A DNA stretch of 5,935 bases from Roseovarius sp. (lineage in GTDB: Bacteria; Pseudomonadota; Alphaproteobacteria; Rhodobacterales; Rhodobacteraceae), in the NCBI GenBank assembly GCA_007125415.1, contig SLDH01000002.1, positions 1 through 5,935 on the forward strand, written 5' to 3'. The notes under the pieces are model-generated. The model did no database searches and was not told the origin of the DNA. It worked only from the letters and a program-made list of their open reading frames with translations. Positions 5,566 through 5,935 of the stretch are shown one piece after another (the first letter of the stretch is position 1; every line of letters begins with the position of its first letter). Both the position numbers and the translations under genes were made by a program.

Positions 5566-5935
5566 GCACGCAGCGCGTCCTGATCACCGGCGGCGGCTCG
5601 GGCATCGGGCTGACCCTCGCGCGGCGTTTCGCGGCACAAGGCGCGCGGATCGCGCTTTGCGACGCCAGCGCCGAGGCCGTCGCAAAGGTGCAGGAAACGC
5701 ATCCCGACTTCATCGCCCGGCAAGCGGACGTGACGGACGAGGCACAGATGACGGCCTTTCTCTCGGAGGTTGAGACAGCCTGGGGCGGGGTTGATGTGGT
5801 CTGCGCCAATGCGGGCACCGGCGGGCCGGCGGGCCGGATCGAAGAGCTTGACTATGAGGCGTGGAAAGCCTGTGTTGGCGTCAATCTTTTCGGCACCTTC
5901 CTCACCTGCCGCTGGGCGGCGCGGATCATGCGCGC
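5562..5935 (+). CDS. Short-chain dehydrogenase/reductase (SDR), 3'-truncated by window edge
   Basis: The start ATG (5562-5564) overlaps the BKACE stop as ATGA and has no ribosome-binding site of its own, so translation is probably coupled. The 124 visible residues contain the classical SDR dinucleotide motif TGGGSGIG (residues 9-16), an acidic Asp34 at the end of strand 2 (LCDAS) that favours NAD+ over NADP+, Asp56 in ADVTD, the NAG motif (83-85), and the structural Asn108 in VNLFGTF. The window ends before the expected catalytic Ser and YxxxK, so activity cannot be confirmed. Coupling to BKACE suggests that it oxidises a beta-hydroxy acid to the beta-keto acid that BKACE cleaves, which is inference. 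The known carnitine dehydrogenase CdhA belongs to another family, so this SDR would be either a substitute or a sign of a different substrate. Confidence 0.92.
   Translation, partial: MSTQRVLITGGGSGIGLTLARRFAAQGARIALCDASAEAVAKVQETHPDFIARQADVTDEAQMTAFLSEVETAWGGVDVVCANAGTGGPAGRIEELDYEAWKACVGVNLFGTFLTCRWAARIMR

Noticed and set aside
1..5935. CRISPR array, tRNA, rRNA or riboswitch
   Set aside because: No spaced direct repeats, cloverleaf pattern or known conserved RNA core was visible on either strand.

Overview
The window looks like chromosomal DNA from an alphaproteobacterium, most likely Rhodobacteraceae. It is GC-rich with strong G/C use at third codon positions. A GAGTATTTTTGG-type block after a stop codon at 2282-2284 is, from memory, common in that family. 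All gene families seen are frequent there, but no rRNA or other marker is present, so this placement is inference.

Layout. (1) Positions 1-1247 (+) hold the 3' two-thirds of an SLC13-type permease with two RCK_C (TrkA-C) domains; its 5' end lies outside the window. (2) Positions 1248-2336 contain no intact gene. This is a graveyard with three gene fragments, all reading on the minus strand and joined almost end to end: an IS5-type transposase piece (about 1963-2088), the front part of an ABC-transporter ATPase (about 1703-1963), and the C-terminal half of a tyrosine recombinase with a frameshift (about 1478-1695). (3) Positions 2337-3619 (+) hold an iron-dependent alcohol dehydrogenase, possibly preceded by a 46-codon leader ORF whose stop overlaps the dehydrogenase start. 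(4) Positions 3616-4596 (-) hold a GlxA/CdhR-type AraC regulator that overlaps the dehydrogenase tail to tail by 4 bases. (5) From 4654 (+), divergent from the regulator, lies a beta-keto acid cleavage enzyme (BKACE, formerly DUF849). A short-chain dehydrogenase (SDR) follows, overlaps it by 4 bases and runs off the right edge.

How the genes may work together. A GATase1-like AraC regulator divergent from a BKACE gene matches the known cdhR-cdhC arrangement for carnitine catabolism in Pseudomonas. The coupled SDR could oxidise a beta-hydroxy acid to the beta-keto acid that BKACE cleaves with acetyl-CoA. The iron alcohol dehydrogenase may act on another hydroxyl intermediate. Carnitine/dehydrocarnitine is the leading substrate guess but is not proven, and the usual CdhA-type carnitine dehydrogenase is not in the window. 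The SLC13 permease is cut off from this module by the decayed region and may be unrelated to it.
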